Translations under genes and position numbers: made by a program | From: Spirogloea muscicola | Taxonomy: Eukaryota > Streptophyta > Zygnematophyceae > Spirogloeales > Spirogloeaceae | Direction of reading: 5' to 3' | Assembly (NCBI GenBank): GCA_009602725.1 | Contig: WELB01000012.1 | Coordinates: forward strand, 1,281,989 to 1,302,853 | Length of the DNA stretch: 20,865 bases | The notes under the pieces: generated by a model | Databases searched by the model: none | Told to the model about the DNA's origin: nothing | Seen by the model: the letters and a program-made list of their open reading frames with translations, nothing else | Shown: piece after piece, positions 1 through 9,421 of the stretch | Position numbering within the stretch: the stretch's first letter is position 1 | Layout of the letters: the number at the start of each line of letters is the position of its first letter

Positions 1-1486
1 GGCGGCGACGGCGGCCCGCAGGTGCAGGTGGCGCTGTGCCACGCTGCAGCCGCCCGGAGGCTGCTGCGGGTGCAGCTGCTGCCGGCGCGCCTCCGCGAGG
101 CCGCCGGCGGGCTGTGCCACATGAAGGCGCACGTGTTTGACGACAGCGTGCTGCTCACGGGTGCCAACCTCAGCGGCGCCTACTTTCGCGACCGCCAGGA
201 CCGCTACCTGCTCGTCGAGCGCGCGCCCGAGCTCGCCGCCCACGTCGCAGCGCTCGTGGACGCCGTCTCGTGCTTCTCCTACCGGCTCGCGCCCGACGGC
301 ACCCTGCTCGCCCCGGCAGGCGCGTCGGCGGGGCTCGACCCCAGCAGCTCCTGGGCGCGGGTCAGGGAGGGCGTGCGCGTGGCCTTGGAGCAGGCGACGG
401 CGCCTGACTGCACCTTCCGCCCGGTTCTCGCCGGTGCAGCCGCTGCCCAGCAGCCGGCTACCGGCCTAGGTGCCGTCCCAGCCCGGGAGGCGGACACCTG
501 GGCCGTGCCTGCCGTCCAGATGGGCACGCTGGGCCTCCGGCAGGACCAGGAGTGCACCGTGGAGCTCCTGAGGCGCGTGGCCCCGTCCTCGCACGTCCTC
601 TTCTCCTCGGCCTACTTCAACCTCACCGCGGACCTCGAGGCGGCGCTCCTCGGGGCCGCAACCTCCTCCATGGTCGACATTCTCACGGCGTCCCCGAGTG
701 TAAGCTTCCCCAACACATCAAAGCCATCGCGCATACCGCTCTGCATAGATTGCCAGCAGGCCACCATTCAGGGCTTTGTGGTCAGGAGGTACTTGCTTGG
801 GGGCGTGCATAGGGTCTAGGGTCTAGGATTCGGAAAATCCATATCTGTAAGTCACCAGCCGACCTTGGCACGTCAGCCCTGTGTGCTCCGTCGTCTTTGA
901 GCTACGCTGTTGGTTGTGTCCTGAATAAGTAGCTCTCCCCTCCACCCCCCCCTCCCCCCCCTTTCCCTCCCCTCTTGAGTGCAAGCTGGCAATGACTCCT
1001 ATCCTCGATCATGTGGCGGAGTGCCTGCAGGCGAACGGCTTCTACGGATCCAGAGGACCCTCAGGCCTCATTCCAGCTGCATATTCATACCTGGAGCAAC
1101 GCTTTCTGTGCAAGGCAATGGCGATGAATGTTGTCCGCAACAACGACGAGGACGACCTCCGACCAGGCTTGCAGATGTTGGAATACAAGCAGCCAGGGTG
1201 GACCTTCCACGCCAAAGGGCTCTGGGTGAGCTCTACCAAGGGCGAGGCACCGTACGTGACTGCAATCGGCAGCCCGAACTACGGCTACCGATCTCAAGAG
1301 AGAGACCTTGAGGCTCAATTTACACTTGTTACATCGAACCCCAGCCTGCAAGCTGCGCTGCGGGAGGAAATGGACAATGTGTGCATGCATGCCCATGCGG
1401 TGCATCTTGAAGAGCTTAAACAGGCTGACCGGAGTGCCAGCCTGCCGCTGCAAGTTGCCACATTGGCTCTGCACAAATGGCTGTGA
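1..1486 (+). CDS. PGS1: Phosphatidylglycerophosphate synthase (CDP-diacylglycerol--glycerol-3-phosphate 3-phosphatidyltransferase), C-terminal part, 2 exons
   Basis: The enzyme makes phosphatidylglycerophosphate from CDP-diacylglycerol and glycerol-3-phosphate, the committed step of cardiolipin synthesis in mitochondria. The product matches the animal/fungal phospholipase-D type. Exon 1 (to 699) reads in frame from base 1, so the start codon lies upstream. It holds the first catalytic HxKx4D motif (H-M-K with D five residues after K, codons near 118-141), then LLTGANLS and RQDRYLLV, and near its end YFNLT and ILTASP. Exon 2 (1031-1486) holds NGFYG, the second motif GWTFHAKGLW and IGSPNYGYRS..RDLEAQ, and stops at TGA 1484-1486. 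As in PGS1 relatives, the second motif has HxK without a clear trailing D. Splicing at 699/1031 keeps frame (phase 0) and gives ASPS-ANGF, aligning without gap to the family. An AG at 20-21 could be an acceptor, so exon 1 might begin at 22. No break is seen; it is probably functional. Confidence 0.93.
700..1030 (+). other. PGS1 intron (phase 0)
   Basis: The donor is GTAAGC directly after the AGT codon and the acceptor is CTGCAG before GCG AAC GGC. Removing these 331 bases joins two conserved blocks of the protein without gap or frame change. A strongly C-rich tract lies at about 940-976, some 55 bases upstream of the acceptor. Reading through the intron would end the protein at TAG 817-819. 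Confidence 0.88.
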
Positions 1487-1928
1487 TCTCCCCCCCCCGT
1501 CCCCGCCCCTCCTCCCTTACCTTGTGGGCCAGTGTTGCTATCCTTGTGACGTGCTGTATCAAGTTGTGATGTGATGGGTGGTTACATCGAGGCGTTGGCT
1601 GCTACGAAGTGCCTCAAGCGGGGGACATGCATTGTGAGCAGGATGCACGGAGGCGCACAGGGCTCAGGCTTAAAATCGTCGTGCAATTCCCCATCGGTTG
1701 TTTATCAGTATGGGTCTGACGAGGTCGCAAACTTGGCTGAAGCGTGGATATTTATGGCACGTTGTGCTAAGGAAGCTGCGAGTGCGATTCCTCTGACACG
1801 TTCCCCGCTGGGCACGCCCGCACCTCCGCCGCGGCCACTGCCCCGTCTTGCAGCGCATTGCAGCGGACCACCGTGACCAGGCCGCCTGAACCGTCTTCCT
1901 CCTCTTCCCTGGCCTGCTACTGGGCCGG
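1487..1928. other. PGS1 3' region and spacer, no gene recognised
   Basis: A C-rich run (1489-1517) follows the stop codon, then unremarkable sequence. I see no AATAAA, and no TGTAA (the common green-algal poly(A) signal), just after the gene. Reading frames here match nothing I know. The last 100-150 bases may belong to the decayed LINE, because GC content rises there. Confidence 0.5.
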
Positions 1929-2646
1929 GTGCCGCACGAGGGCCGCAGCCAGGGCCGCCAGCCCCTTCTGGAACGCACCCACCTCTTCGAGTACGGGCAG
2001 TGGGAGGAGCTCTTGGCGGCACAACGCCGCAGTAGCAGCAGCCGCCGCAAGTCGCCACGCCTGGGGCGGAGAGTCGTCGTCCGACGGAGCAGTGGCCATC
2101 CGGCGTGCTCTTCGTTGTGGACACGCCGGCGAGCTCTCGCGGGCTGTGCAAGCACTTGAGGACTCTTCGCTGGCTCCGCCGTCTTCGACAACAAGACGTG
2201 CTCTGGACGCCCTCCATCCCGAAGCCCGCGCCCCCTCACCCTGGCCTTGGACATCCACGGGTGTTACGGTGGCCGGTGGTCCTCGTTACTTTCGCCGCTG
2301 GCCTCTCAAGCTGACCAGCGGCCCCGCGAACAGGGTGCAGCACTTCCTGGAGGCTCGGTGCCTTCGGATCTTGTGTCCTGCTACCGCATGCGTTTATGTT
2401 TGTGCCTACAGCGGTCCCAGGCGATTGCTTTGCATCGCCGGCCTGGTCGCGCCCTTGCAGCAGCCTCTGGCTTGCGCAGCGGGGTTGTTCTTCCTCCCCT
2501 CAGCTCATCTGACTTCCAACTGCAGACACAGGGGTACTAAGTGCGCTCTGTCTGCCTAGCCTGTGGCTCCGTCATGAACACCTGTATGCATCTGGCTGGC
2601 CCTTTACAGCTAAATTTTTAATATCAGCTGCCACATTTCCCTCCCT

Positions 2647-4502
2647 TGGCTGCCTTCCTTCGAGCCGCCAGAGGCGGTGGCCCTCGACGCCGCAACCCTC
2701 CACAGGGTACTCCAGAGCAGCCGCAGAGCATCCGCAGGCGGCCCCTCTGACATGCTCACGGAGTACCTGCGTGAGCTGTTCTTGGAGGGCGAGGCCTCCG
2801 ACTTCCAGGCGCTGCTCCAAGTCTGTCAGCTCGTGGCCCAGGATAAGGTCCCTGCTGCTACCCATACGGTGCTCTGCTCCAGCAACCGCCTCGCCATCGC
2901 CAAGGCCAATGGCGGAGTCCGCCCCATCGCCATCGGCGAGGTTCTGTACCGTCTGGTGGCCCGCACGCTGTGACAGCAACATCTCGGGCAGGCGCAGACC
3001 CACCTTGCCCCACATCAATACGGCGCTGGGCTACGAAGCAGCGGGGAGGCTGTCGTCCACGGCACCCGCGCGGCCCTGGATCTTTACCCTGACTGGATGG
3101 TCCTGGTAGATGTGCAAAACGCTTCCAACAGCGTAGAGCGCAACGCCATCGCCGAGGAGCTGCGAGCCGCCTTCCCTTCCTCCTTCCCTTCTTCCGCCTT
3201 GGCTACGGCGACCTTCTGTGGCGGAAGGGGAGTGGTGAGGTGGAGACGCTGCAGTCGAGGACGGCCACACGACGAGTTGATCCTCTGGCAGGGGTTCTGT
3301 TTTGCGCTGGCTCACAACCGCGCTCTCAAGGCCACTGCAGCGGCGCACCCCAGCGTCTTCCTGCCGTCCTACGCCGACGGTACCACACTGATCGGCAGCC
3401 CAGGGGACGTGTTGGTAGCCACCGCCACCTTTCAGCAGCAGCTGGCCTCCCTCGGCATGTCCATCCGAGCCGAGGAGTGCGTCGCGTGGTCGCCTCGAGG
3501 CCTCTCTGTCCCCTTGCCTCTGCCCCCCGTGTGCCAGACTCCCCCGGGCGGCCTCACCATCCTGGGGGCCCCCATCGGCCCCCCCTCTTTTTTGGGTTCG
3601 TTTTTGGGAGCCCAGCTTCTCTGACCTGAGGCTGCTAAGCAGGGGTTACTGAGTGCTTCGTAGCTGCTTTGCTTTCTTTTGTGCACGTTTTTCTTAGCGC
3701 TCCCCCTGGCCCCCTTCTCGTGCTTTGTTCATTCTGTTTTGGGCTGGCTTTTTCCAGCCCCTATCCTCAATGGGCGAGCTCTTCTCTCTTTTTGGGCTGG
3801 CTTTTCCCAGCCCCTATCCCCAATGGGCGAGCCCTTCCTTCTCTCGGCACGCATTCACACGTGGACGAGCAGCTGCGCGCCCGGCCTTTGGCGCACCTCC
3901 GACCGCGGCCCGCCTCCCAATGGTGCAGGACACGCAGCTGGCCCTGGCTACGCTCACCAGAAGCATCGTGCAGCGGCCCCACTACCTTGCGCGGACTACC
4001 CCTCCCTTCCTTCTTTCTTCCTCCCTGCCCCGAGGTACTGGAGGCCTACGCTACATTCGACACCGGCGTCATGGAGAGCGTGGCGGCCCTCATCCGACAC
4101 ACGAGCTTTCTCAACTCGCCAGCTGACATGCACCAGGCCACTCTGCCAGTCGGCCATGGCGGCCTCGGCTGCCGCTTGCTCGCTCGCATCTGCAGGCCAG
4201 CATACCTCGGCAGCTGGTTTCAGGTCGCCAGGTCGGTGGCACAGCGCTTCCTCCAGGATGGGCGGCCCATGCTGCAGCAGCCTGTGGCGGATGTGGCGAA
4301 GGGCTCGTTGCCTTCTCAGGTGGCGCTCCGCTCTGCTCAACACGAGTTACTCGTGGAGCACCCAGCCCTTGCGGAAAGCGTGGTCCCGTTTGCACATCTG
4401 GCCCACTCCAGCGACTCGCAGGCGCAGGTGCGGTACGTGGCGGAGGTTGATAAGGCGGCTTTCACGGCCACTGTAACGTTCCTATCCCAAATCACACAGT
4501 GA
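2647..4502 (+). pseudogene. LINE reverse transcriptase, broken
   Basis: The frame from about 2659 gives SSRRASAGGPSDMLTEYLREL, then NGGVRPIAIGEVLYRLVAR, a classic LINE polymerase entry block. An in-frame TGA (2971-2973) follows, then QYGAGL..GEAVVHGTRAAL and motif A LVDVQNASNSV, with its Asp kept but the usual NAFNS altered. The frame moves at about 3200-3300 (frame-3 ETLQSRTATRR, DPLAGVLF) and returns for ALAHNRALKA. Motif C reads YADG instead of YADD (3370-3381), so a catalytic Asp is lost. After an inserted repeat at 3623-3838, the distal region resumes with DEQLRARPL, QDTQLALATL, TFDTGVMESV and LPVGHGGLGCRL in frames 3, 2, 3. At least four disablements make it a pseudogene. Confidence 0.82.
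3623..3838 (-). repeat. Short interspersed repeat (copy 1) inside the LINE, with a 53-bp internal tandem duplication
   Basis: The block from GCTAAGCAGG (3634) to GGGCGAGCCC (3834) is the reverse complement of the 154-bp element at 13364-13517, recognisable over its whole length. A 53-bp unit carrying a hairpin (GGGCTGG, T-rich loop, CCAGCCC) occurs twice, at about 3737-3789 and 3790-3842. A 7-bp word CTTCTCT at 3616-3622 and 3838-3844 could be a target duplication, but this is tentative. It splits the LINE reading frame. The strand assignment treats the 13364 copy as plus. Confidence 0.65.
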
Positions 4503-5240
4503 GGGTCAGAACGTCCTGTTTGGACTTCGGACAGAGGGTGTTTTGGAGACAAACCCCTTGCTGAGTTGAACGTCAGCGCACACAGTGCAAAGTCGCCTAC
4601 ACGGCGCACCGGAAGTCTTACCCTGAGACACCGCCAGATGTCCAGACGCGACCGAGGGTCAGCAGCTGTCCCCGCAAGGCGCCCATGGTACTCAAAGAGA
4701 GCCGGCGAGGCACGCAGCGACGAGCTGCGGCGACGGGCTGGGCAGCAGGCGGCAGCAGCAGAGCTGTGGCGGCAGCTGCGGCAGCAGGCAGCAGCGGGGC
4801 TGAGCCTCTCTTGGCGTCACGGGTCTGACTGAGGAGTCTGGCCTCGGCCTACTACTGATAAGCGTTCCATCTGCCACCCTTCTCCCGAGGGTGTGACGAG
4901 AATTGCCCCGAGGTCCTCCCCGGGAGGGGGACGGGCCTGACCAATGGGGACACGAAGCGACGCCCCTTTGGAGGTACAAGGAGAGGCGAAGCGGCGCCCG
5001 TTGGGCGACACCAAGAAGGCGCGACGCCACGCCTTGGGCCGCACCAAGGAGGCGCGAAGCGACGCCGTGGGCGGCGCGACGCGGCTCCAAGGAGGCGCAA
5101 AGTGGCGCCTCGGACCGTACTTAGCTACATACAGTGGAGAAGAGCTACCGATACCGTTGAGGACTTCCATATGGTAGATACGATACGATCATGTGAGGTT
5201 AACGGCACCGTTGGCACTCTTAAACGGAGGGAACGTTATA
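4488..5240 (-). repeat. LTR 1: 3' LTR of chromovirus copy A
   Basis: On the minus strand this LTR follows the chromodomain and the purine tract AGTGGGGAGG. It should start with TG but reads TATAACGTTCCC. Words shared with the other LTRs are GGGTCAGAACGTCCTG (4503), GGAAGTCTTACCCTGAG (4611), GACGAGCTGCGGCGACGGGC (4719) and a GCA-rich tract. The far end is set only by where the LINE similarity stops. Length is about 750 bp. It carries a degenerate minisatellite. Confidence 0.68.
4945..5113. repeat. Degenerate minisatellite inside LTR 1
   Basis: Units begin with CAAGGAGGCGCGA-like sequence at 4977, 5012, 5045 and 5088, giving spacings of 35, 33 and 43 bases. They lie in the part of the LTR nearest the internal region, that is in U3 for a minus-strand element. 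Neighbouring minus-strand reading frames (PPWCGP, PSWCRP) come only from the repeat and are not genes. Confidence 0.55.
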
Positions 5241-5254
5241 TACCTCCCCACTTA
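5241..5254 (-). other. Polypurine tract of copy A
   Basis: On the minus strand, AAGTGGGGAGGTA directly precedes the LTR start. The same purine tract borders the 3' LTRs of copies B and C. It is the priming site for plus-strand DNA synthesis in LTR retrotransposons. Confidence 0.7.
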
Positions 5255-5311
5255 GATGTTCACGTCCGTGGGAACAAGAAGGGAGCACTACCGGAGGTCG
5301 ACCTAAGGGAA

Positions 5312-5623
5312 TTAAGCCCGGCGGGAAGATACTGGACGACGGAGAGAAGAGGCTGTGCCTCCTGTCAGATACTTTCGAACGAGGGAAGGACAATTGGCAA
5401 GATTGACCGCAGAGTCCCATGTACTGTGCTCAGGCGCATAGCCTAGCCACTTGAAAAGGTACTCACGGGATTTACAACGCCCACGGAGAATGTCCCGGTG
5501 TGACGAAATATCCTCCACTTGAGACTCTCCCTCGTTGTCAAGAACGAGGGGAGGTAGAGGGGGTTGGACACGGCCATCCGAATGGTATGGCCCGAGCTGA
5601 GATAAATTGTCCCGGTGCATCAA
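5312..5623 (-). pseudogene. Chromodomain end of copy A pol
   Basis: The frame gives DGRVQPPLPPLV, VEDISSHRDILRG, REYLFKWLGYAPEHSTW and NLANCPSLVRKYL, a chromodomain of about 50 residues at the C-terminus of pol. Chromodomains of this class steer integration toward marked chromatin. The segment is open, but WDS replaces the WEP seen in copies B and C, and the upstream frame is broken, so it is not expressed as part of a working integrase. Confidence 0.75.
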
Positions 5624-5639
5624 GCTCGTATGCGAATTT

Positions 5640-6610
5640 GCCGACCAGGCGCATTACACGAAAGGGTCTAACCTACTGTCGCAGCAACTCGTGCGAACCT
5701 ATAGCCCGCAAGGCTAGGTGCATAGTGCTCAATATTACTGGGGCACCCACGTCGAAGGACACATTCTTGCGTCGTAGATCAGCATACTGCTTTTGCCGGT
5801 GGTGAGCAATTCAAGAAGTGCTTAGCCCTCCGCTGAGCCTCCAGGAGGTCACCGGTAAAGCGTACTACGGCCGGAACGCGCTCCGCCCTCCCCGCCTGCC
5901 ATGATGATCGGGGATGCTGACAGACAGGAGGAAGGGTGTGTGTTTGGTTGTCATGAAAGGCGTTGTTTACAGTATACGCGCCGGAGCAAGGTACTCGTCC
6001 CAGGTACTCGTCCCAGTCAGCATGACTAAGGTTTACGAAAGCCTTAGCATGTCTGCCAAACCCGCTTTAACCTCACAGTCTGACCGTCTGGTTGTGGGTG
6101 GAAAGCTGTGGACATGGAGTGCTTGTGCCAATAAGCCTGCACACTTCTTTCCAGAAGTGACCCGTGAAGCGAGGGTCGCGGTCAGACGATTCGCTCGGGT
6201 ACCCCGTGCAGTATTCTCACTCGGTCCACAGGCATGCCAACAAAATGGCAGGCTTGGGAGAGCTTGCCTTACTACGCTGGCAGATGGGGCAAGTCTTCAC
6301 AAAGACTCTGACTGGACTTACAAGCCCGGCCACCGTAAAAAGCTTGATAGCTTTCCTTGTCTTTCCAATACCCAAGTGACCACCGCACTGAGAGGCTCAT
6401 GCGTCTCTTGCATGATACTTGTGCGCAAGGCATTGCAGTTGGGCACCACAATGGCGACACCTCGCCACCAGAGGTCTTGGTCACATACTACTGTGCATGA
6501 TTTGGTCGCTCGTGCCAAGGGTCTGTGCCACACCCAGCACGAATGCGCACATGAAAGCTCAGAAAGGTTGGTGGTGCAGTGCCAAGCGGCCCCATGAGCA
6601 GGCCGCACGT
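5640..6610 (-). pseudogene. Integrase of copy A, broken
   Basis: Minus-strand blocks in several frames are recognisable. QDLWWRGVAIVVPNCNALRT and IMQETHEP (near 6400-6500) match the region before the zinc finger of copies B and C. GVPERIV (near 6185-6205), SMSTAFHP (near 6090) and DGQT mark the catalytic core. VSFDVGAPVILST and VRPFRVMRLVGKFAYEL mark the C-terminal GPF/Y-like module. The stretch between zinc finger and core, which should carry the first catalytic Asp, is missing at about 6240. Multiple stops and shifts are present. Confidence 0.75.
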
Positions 6611-6705
6611 CTGCGGTCTGAGCCCTTGTGTGCTAACACAAGGTAGGCGCCACAGCAGCCCCTACAATGTTGCGGCCACCGGGTCCGCGGCATTGATACG
6701 CCCGG

Positions 6706-7252
6706 TGTAAGGAACCTCGCCCTACACACGCAGTTAGGGTGAGCAGTCCTTGTTGAGTTCGGTGTAGGGTGTTTTGGGACCAACCCACTACACAGGCAAA
6801 GCACTAGCGCATCGACGCAGCGGAAGACAGGCCCCGTGGCGCCGCCGCCCGGCGGCGACTCCACCTCCTGGGCGCAGGCCGGCGCAGCAGGCCCCGCAGC
6901 AGAGTGCGGCGGCGGCTGCGGCGGCGAGCAGCGGCAAGGCTGCTCCTGGGCTTCGCCGGTTCGAACTCCTGTCGAGCCTCAGCCCCAAGGCTCTCCTCGT
7001 GCTTCCCCTTGCCAACCTCCCTCCAGGGGTGTGAGCGGGTCGCCCCATAACTCGCTTCGCGGCGGGCCAAAGATCCTCCCTTGAACGGGTGGATCCTGGC
7101 GAGGGGTATTTCTGAACGGGCGGGGCCCGCCTCTGGGCGGGCCACTTGCCCGGCGAGCCAGCCCGCCACCTGGCGGGCCCACTTATCCCAAATAGCCGGT
7201 CATGTAATGCGAACAGACCCATGTGGCTTAATTTAATAGCTGGTTCATTACA
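6706..7252 (-). repeat. LTR 2: 3' LTR of chromovirus copy B
   Basis: On the minus strand it starts TGTAATGAACC right after the purine tract and ends CGAGGTTCCTTACA, so its ends are the perfect inverted pair TGTAA/TTACA. Length is 547 bp. It is the closest relative in the window of the plus-strand LTR at 15534-16061: long stretches correspond, including the GGCGGGCC-rich part, the GAGGCTTGGGGCTGAGGC-like part and the CTTCCGCTGCG part. Minus-strand open frames across it are antisense or LTR noise. Confidence 0.85.
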
Positions 7253-7266
7253 TACCTCCCCACTCT
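7253..7266 (-). other. Polypurine tract of copy B
   Basis: On the minus strand, AGAGTGGGGAGGTA immediately precedes TGTAAT, the start of LTR 2. It fixes the LTR border. Confidence 0.78.
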
Positions 7267-7310
7267 GGTGTCCACGTCCTCGGGAACAACGAGAGAACAG
7301 CCGACAGGTA

Positions 7311-7604
7311 TTAAGATGCCCGATGGCTGCTGCCTCTACCAAGCCTAGGAGAATTACCACCATTGGCCAGGTATTCCCTGAGAGCATCTGGACACTCTGC
7401 CAAATTGGCCGCAGGCTCCCACGTGTTGTGCCCAGGCCCATACCCGAGCCACTTCACCAGATACTCACGGGTCTTACGCCCTCGGAGCTCGTCCGTGTGA
7501 GACAAGATCTCTTCCACCTCGAAATCAAGATCATCCTCGATCAGTAGTGGAGGTGGGGGCGGTTGGACACGCCCATCCGAAAGGAAGGCCCTCAGCTGGG
7601 ACAC
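7311..7604 (-). pseudogene. Chromodomain end of copy B pol
   Basis: The block reads FEVEEILSHTDELRG, REYLVKWLGYGPGHNTWEP and ANLAECPDALREYL, a well-kept chromodomain with the W, Y and W positions expected of the aromatic region. It is preceded by LSDGRVQPPPPPLL, a linker shared with copy A. It is the best preserved part of this element, though the polyprotein upstream is broken. Confidence 0.85.
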
Positions 7605-7625
7605 ATGGAAGACATTATGGACCTT

Positions 7626-8844
7626 TCAATGCACCGGTGTCTTCAGCTCGTAGGACACCTTGCCCACAAGGCGTACTACTGCAAATGGTCCAACCCACCT
7701 GGGCAGCAACTTGCGAGTACCCACAGCCCGCAAGGATGAGTGCTTCGTGCTCAGCAACACTTGCGCACCAACATCGAAGGACACGTCCTTCCGATGTTTG
7801 TCTGCATAAGCCTTCTGGCGAATCTGAGCAATACCAAGGATTGCCGAGCTCGTCTCTGAGCCTCCAAGAGGGTCCCAGTAAAGGCTACCGCGGCGGGAAC
7901 CCGTTTGGGCCTCCCCACCTGAAGTGAGCTCGGGAATGCTGACCATAGTTGAGGAAGAAGGGAGTCTCCTTTGTGGACATGCGCATGATAGGCATTGTTC
8001 ACAGCATAGTCAGCTGGAGCCAAATATTCATCCGTCAGCCTGGCTGGGATCGACGAAGTGCCTCCAACATGTCCTCGAGAACCCAATTCATTCTCAGTTT
8101 GGCCATCCGTTTGTGGATGAAAGGCTGTGGACATGGACTGCTTCGTGCCAATAAGCTGGCAAACTTCTTTCCAGAAGTGACCTGTAAATCGAGGATCGCG
8201 GTCCGAGACCAGCCTCTCAGGTACTCCATGCAACTTCCACACCCTACCCACAAAGATGCCAGCGCAATCCTTCGCTGATGCCCGCGTAGTCGTGGGAGCA
8301 AAATGCACCATTGTACTTAGACGATCCACAAGACGACAATGGCATCATAGCCGTTCCGCGTCTTAGGCAACTGTGTGATAAAATCCACACTTACATCAGA
8401 CCAATCTCGCTCGGGAATCTGCAAGTCCTGAAGTTATCCGGCAGGCTTGCCAGAGATTGCCTTACTACGCTGGCATGTGGCACAGCTTACCGCAAAATCG
8501 CGCACCTGGGCTGAAAAGCCATTCCATTAAAAGAGGCGTCGCACAGCCTCTTTGGATTTGCTCACTCCTAAATGACCACTGTAAGGCGTATCATGCAGCT
8601 CCTGCATTATGTCTGTGCGCAAGGCATGGCAGTCCGGGACCACAATAGCGTCGCCTTGCCGCCAGAAGCCTTTGTCATCAGTGAGGGTGCTTACGTTGGC
8701 GGCCTCAGCAAACCACGGGTCTTTGCCATACCCTTGACGGATACGGACATAGAGCTCAGAGAGGTCAGCCGTGGATTGCCGAGAAGCTTGACGAGTCGGA
8801 CGCAGTCCTGCAGCCCGCACTCCAGAAGCATTCAAGGTAGCCAA
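7626..8844 (-). pseudogene. Integrase of copy B
   Basis: The N-terminal region reads LYVRIRQGYGKDPWFAEA and CHALRTDIMQELHDTPYSGH, followed in other frames by CATCQRSKA, together an H-H-C-C zinc-binding domain. The catalytic core has DVSVDFI (first Asp), LVSDRDPRFTGHFWKE (second Asp) and FHPQTDGQTE (third acidic residue), so all three DDE positions remain. After QTE the frame is disturbed, but DEYLAPADYAVNNA and the C-terminal WVGPFAVVRLVGKVSYEL (GPF/Y module) are present. There are stops at the zinc finger/core linker. It is a pseudogene with an intact catalytic triad. Confidence 0.85.
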
Positions 8845-8849
8845 CGCAT

Positions 8850-9421
8850 AAAGGGCCGCGAAATTTGCGACTTACAGGTTCCGCACCATTAAGCCGTCCA
8901 GGGCGATAAATCCACTGGAAATCGAAGTGTGCTATGCACTCAGCCCATCGAGTTGACGCCTAGTCAAATGCTGCTGCGTGTGTAAATATGTCAACGGGCA
9001 ATGATCCGTGACAACTGGAAATGGCACACCTTCCAGGTAGCAACGCCAGACACGTAAGGCGTGCACCACAGCCAGCAATTCCTGCTCATCCGTATTGTAA
9101 TTTTGCTGTGCAGGTATCAGCAGGCGACTCTTAAACCGCTAACGGGTTACCCTCTTGCAAGAGCACGGCACCAACGCCGGTCAAAGAGGCATCGCAGACG
9201 AGTTCATATGGCACGCCTTCACGACCTTGTCCATTCTTTTGGGCTGGCCTCTCCCAGCCACCAGTTAATCTGGCCGCGCTTGCTCTTTCACGAGGAAAGG
9301 CCAGCACGGGCGGAGATGTCAGCGCCTGCTGTACTCCCTCAAATGCCCTCTGGCATTCGGACGACCAAGGAACGTCCCAAGGAACGTCCTTACGAGTCAG
9401 CTTCGTAAGAGGGAATGCCAA
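8850..9421 (-). pseudogene. RNase H region of copy B
   Basis: Minus-strand blocks WSSECQRAFEGVQQALTSPP, VLAFPRE, YELVCDASLTGVGAVLLQEG and NPLAV mark the connection and start of RNase H. Further on HLTRRQLD and a frame-shifted W-Y-R-P-G block precede the integrase. An extra 20 or so codons (RASAARLTGGWERPAQKNGQ) interrupt between AFPRE and GVPYELV. They correspond to inserted sequence at about 9225-9285 that resembles the short repeat at 3737. Confidence 0.78.
9225..9285. repeat. Possible third fragment of the short interspersed repeat
   Basis: TTGTCCATTCTTTTGGGCTGG followed by CCCAGCC aligns with 3724-3765 and with the reverse complement of 13376-13415. It interrupts the RNase H reading frame of copy B and is bracketed by TTCACGA at 9218-9224 and 9287-9293, which could be a short target duplication. 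The same word also marks the start of the 277-bp tandem duplication, so the reading is uncertain. Confidence 0.4.

Larger units (their letters stand above)
1929..4502 (+). mobile_element. Decayed LINE-type (non-LTR) retrotransposon
   Basis: Scattered blocks in shifting frames follow the order of an algal-type LINE pol protein. The block before the polymerase has LFEYGQWEELLAA (near 1990-2030, frame 3) and GELSRAVQALE..SLAPPSS (near 2120-2200, frame 1). The polymerase and thumb/connection regions follow to about 4490. The stretch 2281-2640 shows no recognisable LINE block and may be a replaced or badly eroded piece. The 3' end is lost where the minus-strand LTR of chromovirus A begins. No 5' end, poly(A) tail or target duplication is visible. 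Confidence 0.75.
5241..6705 (-). mobile_element. Chromovirus (Ty3/gypsy) copy A, 3' pol fragment
   Basis: In minus-strand order it holds the end of the RNase H/integrase linker (RNI near 6680), the integrase zinc-binding region, a truncated integrase core, the integrase C-terminal region and a chromodomain, then polypurine tract and LTR. It lacks gag, protease, reverse transcriptase and most of RNase H. Its 5' limit coincides with the outer end of LTR 2 at 6706, so copy B probably inserted into copy A and displaced the rest. A 13-bp tandem duplication (GGTACTCGTCCCA, 5990-6002 and 6003-6015) adds a frameshift. Confidence 0.8.

Noticed and set aside
3737-3765. Rho-independent terminator (GC hairpin next to T run)
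   Set aside because: It is part of a dispersed repeat also found at 13376-13415, in a eukaryotic setting; the hairpin belongs to the element.
5914-6597. Plus-strand frame of 227 codons
   Set aside because: It is antisense to the integrase remnants of copy A.
6788-7441. Minus-strand frame of 217 codons
   Set aside because: It covers LTR 2 and its border. The same LTR at 15534-16061 does not conserve the frame as a protein.
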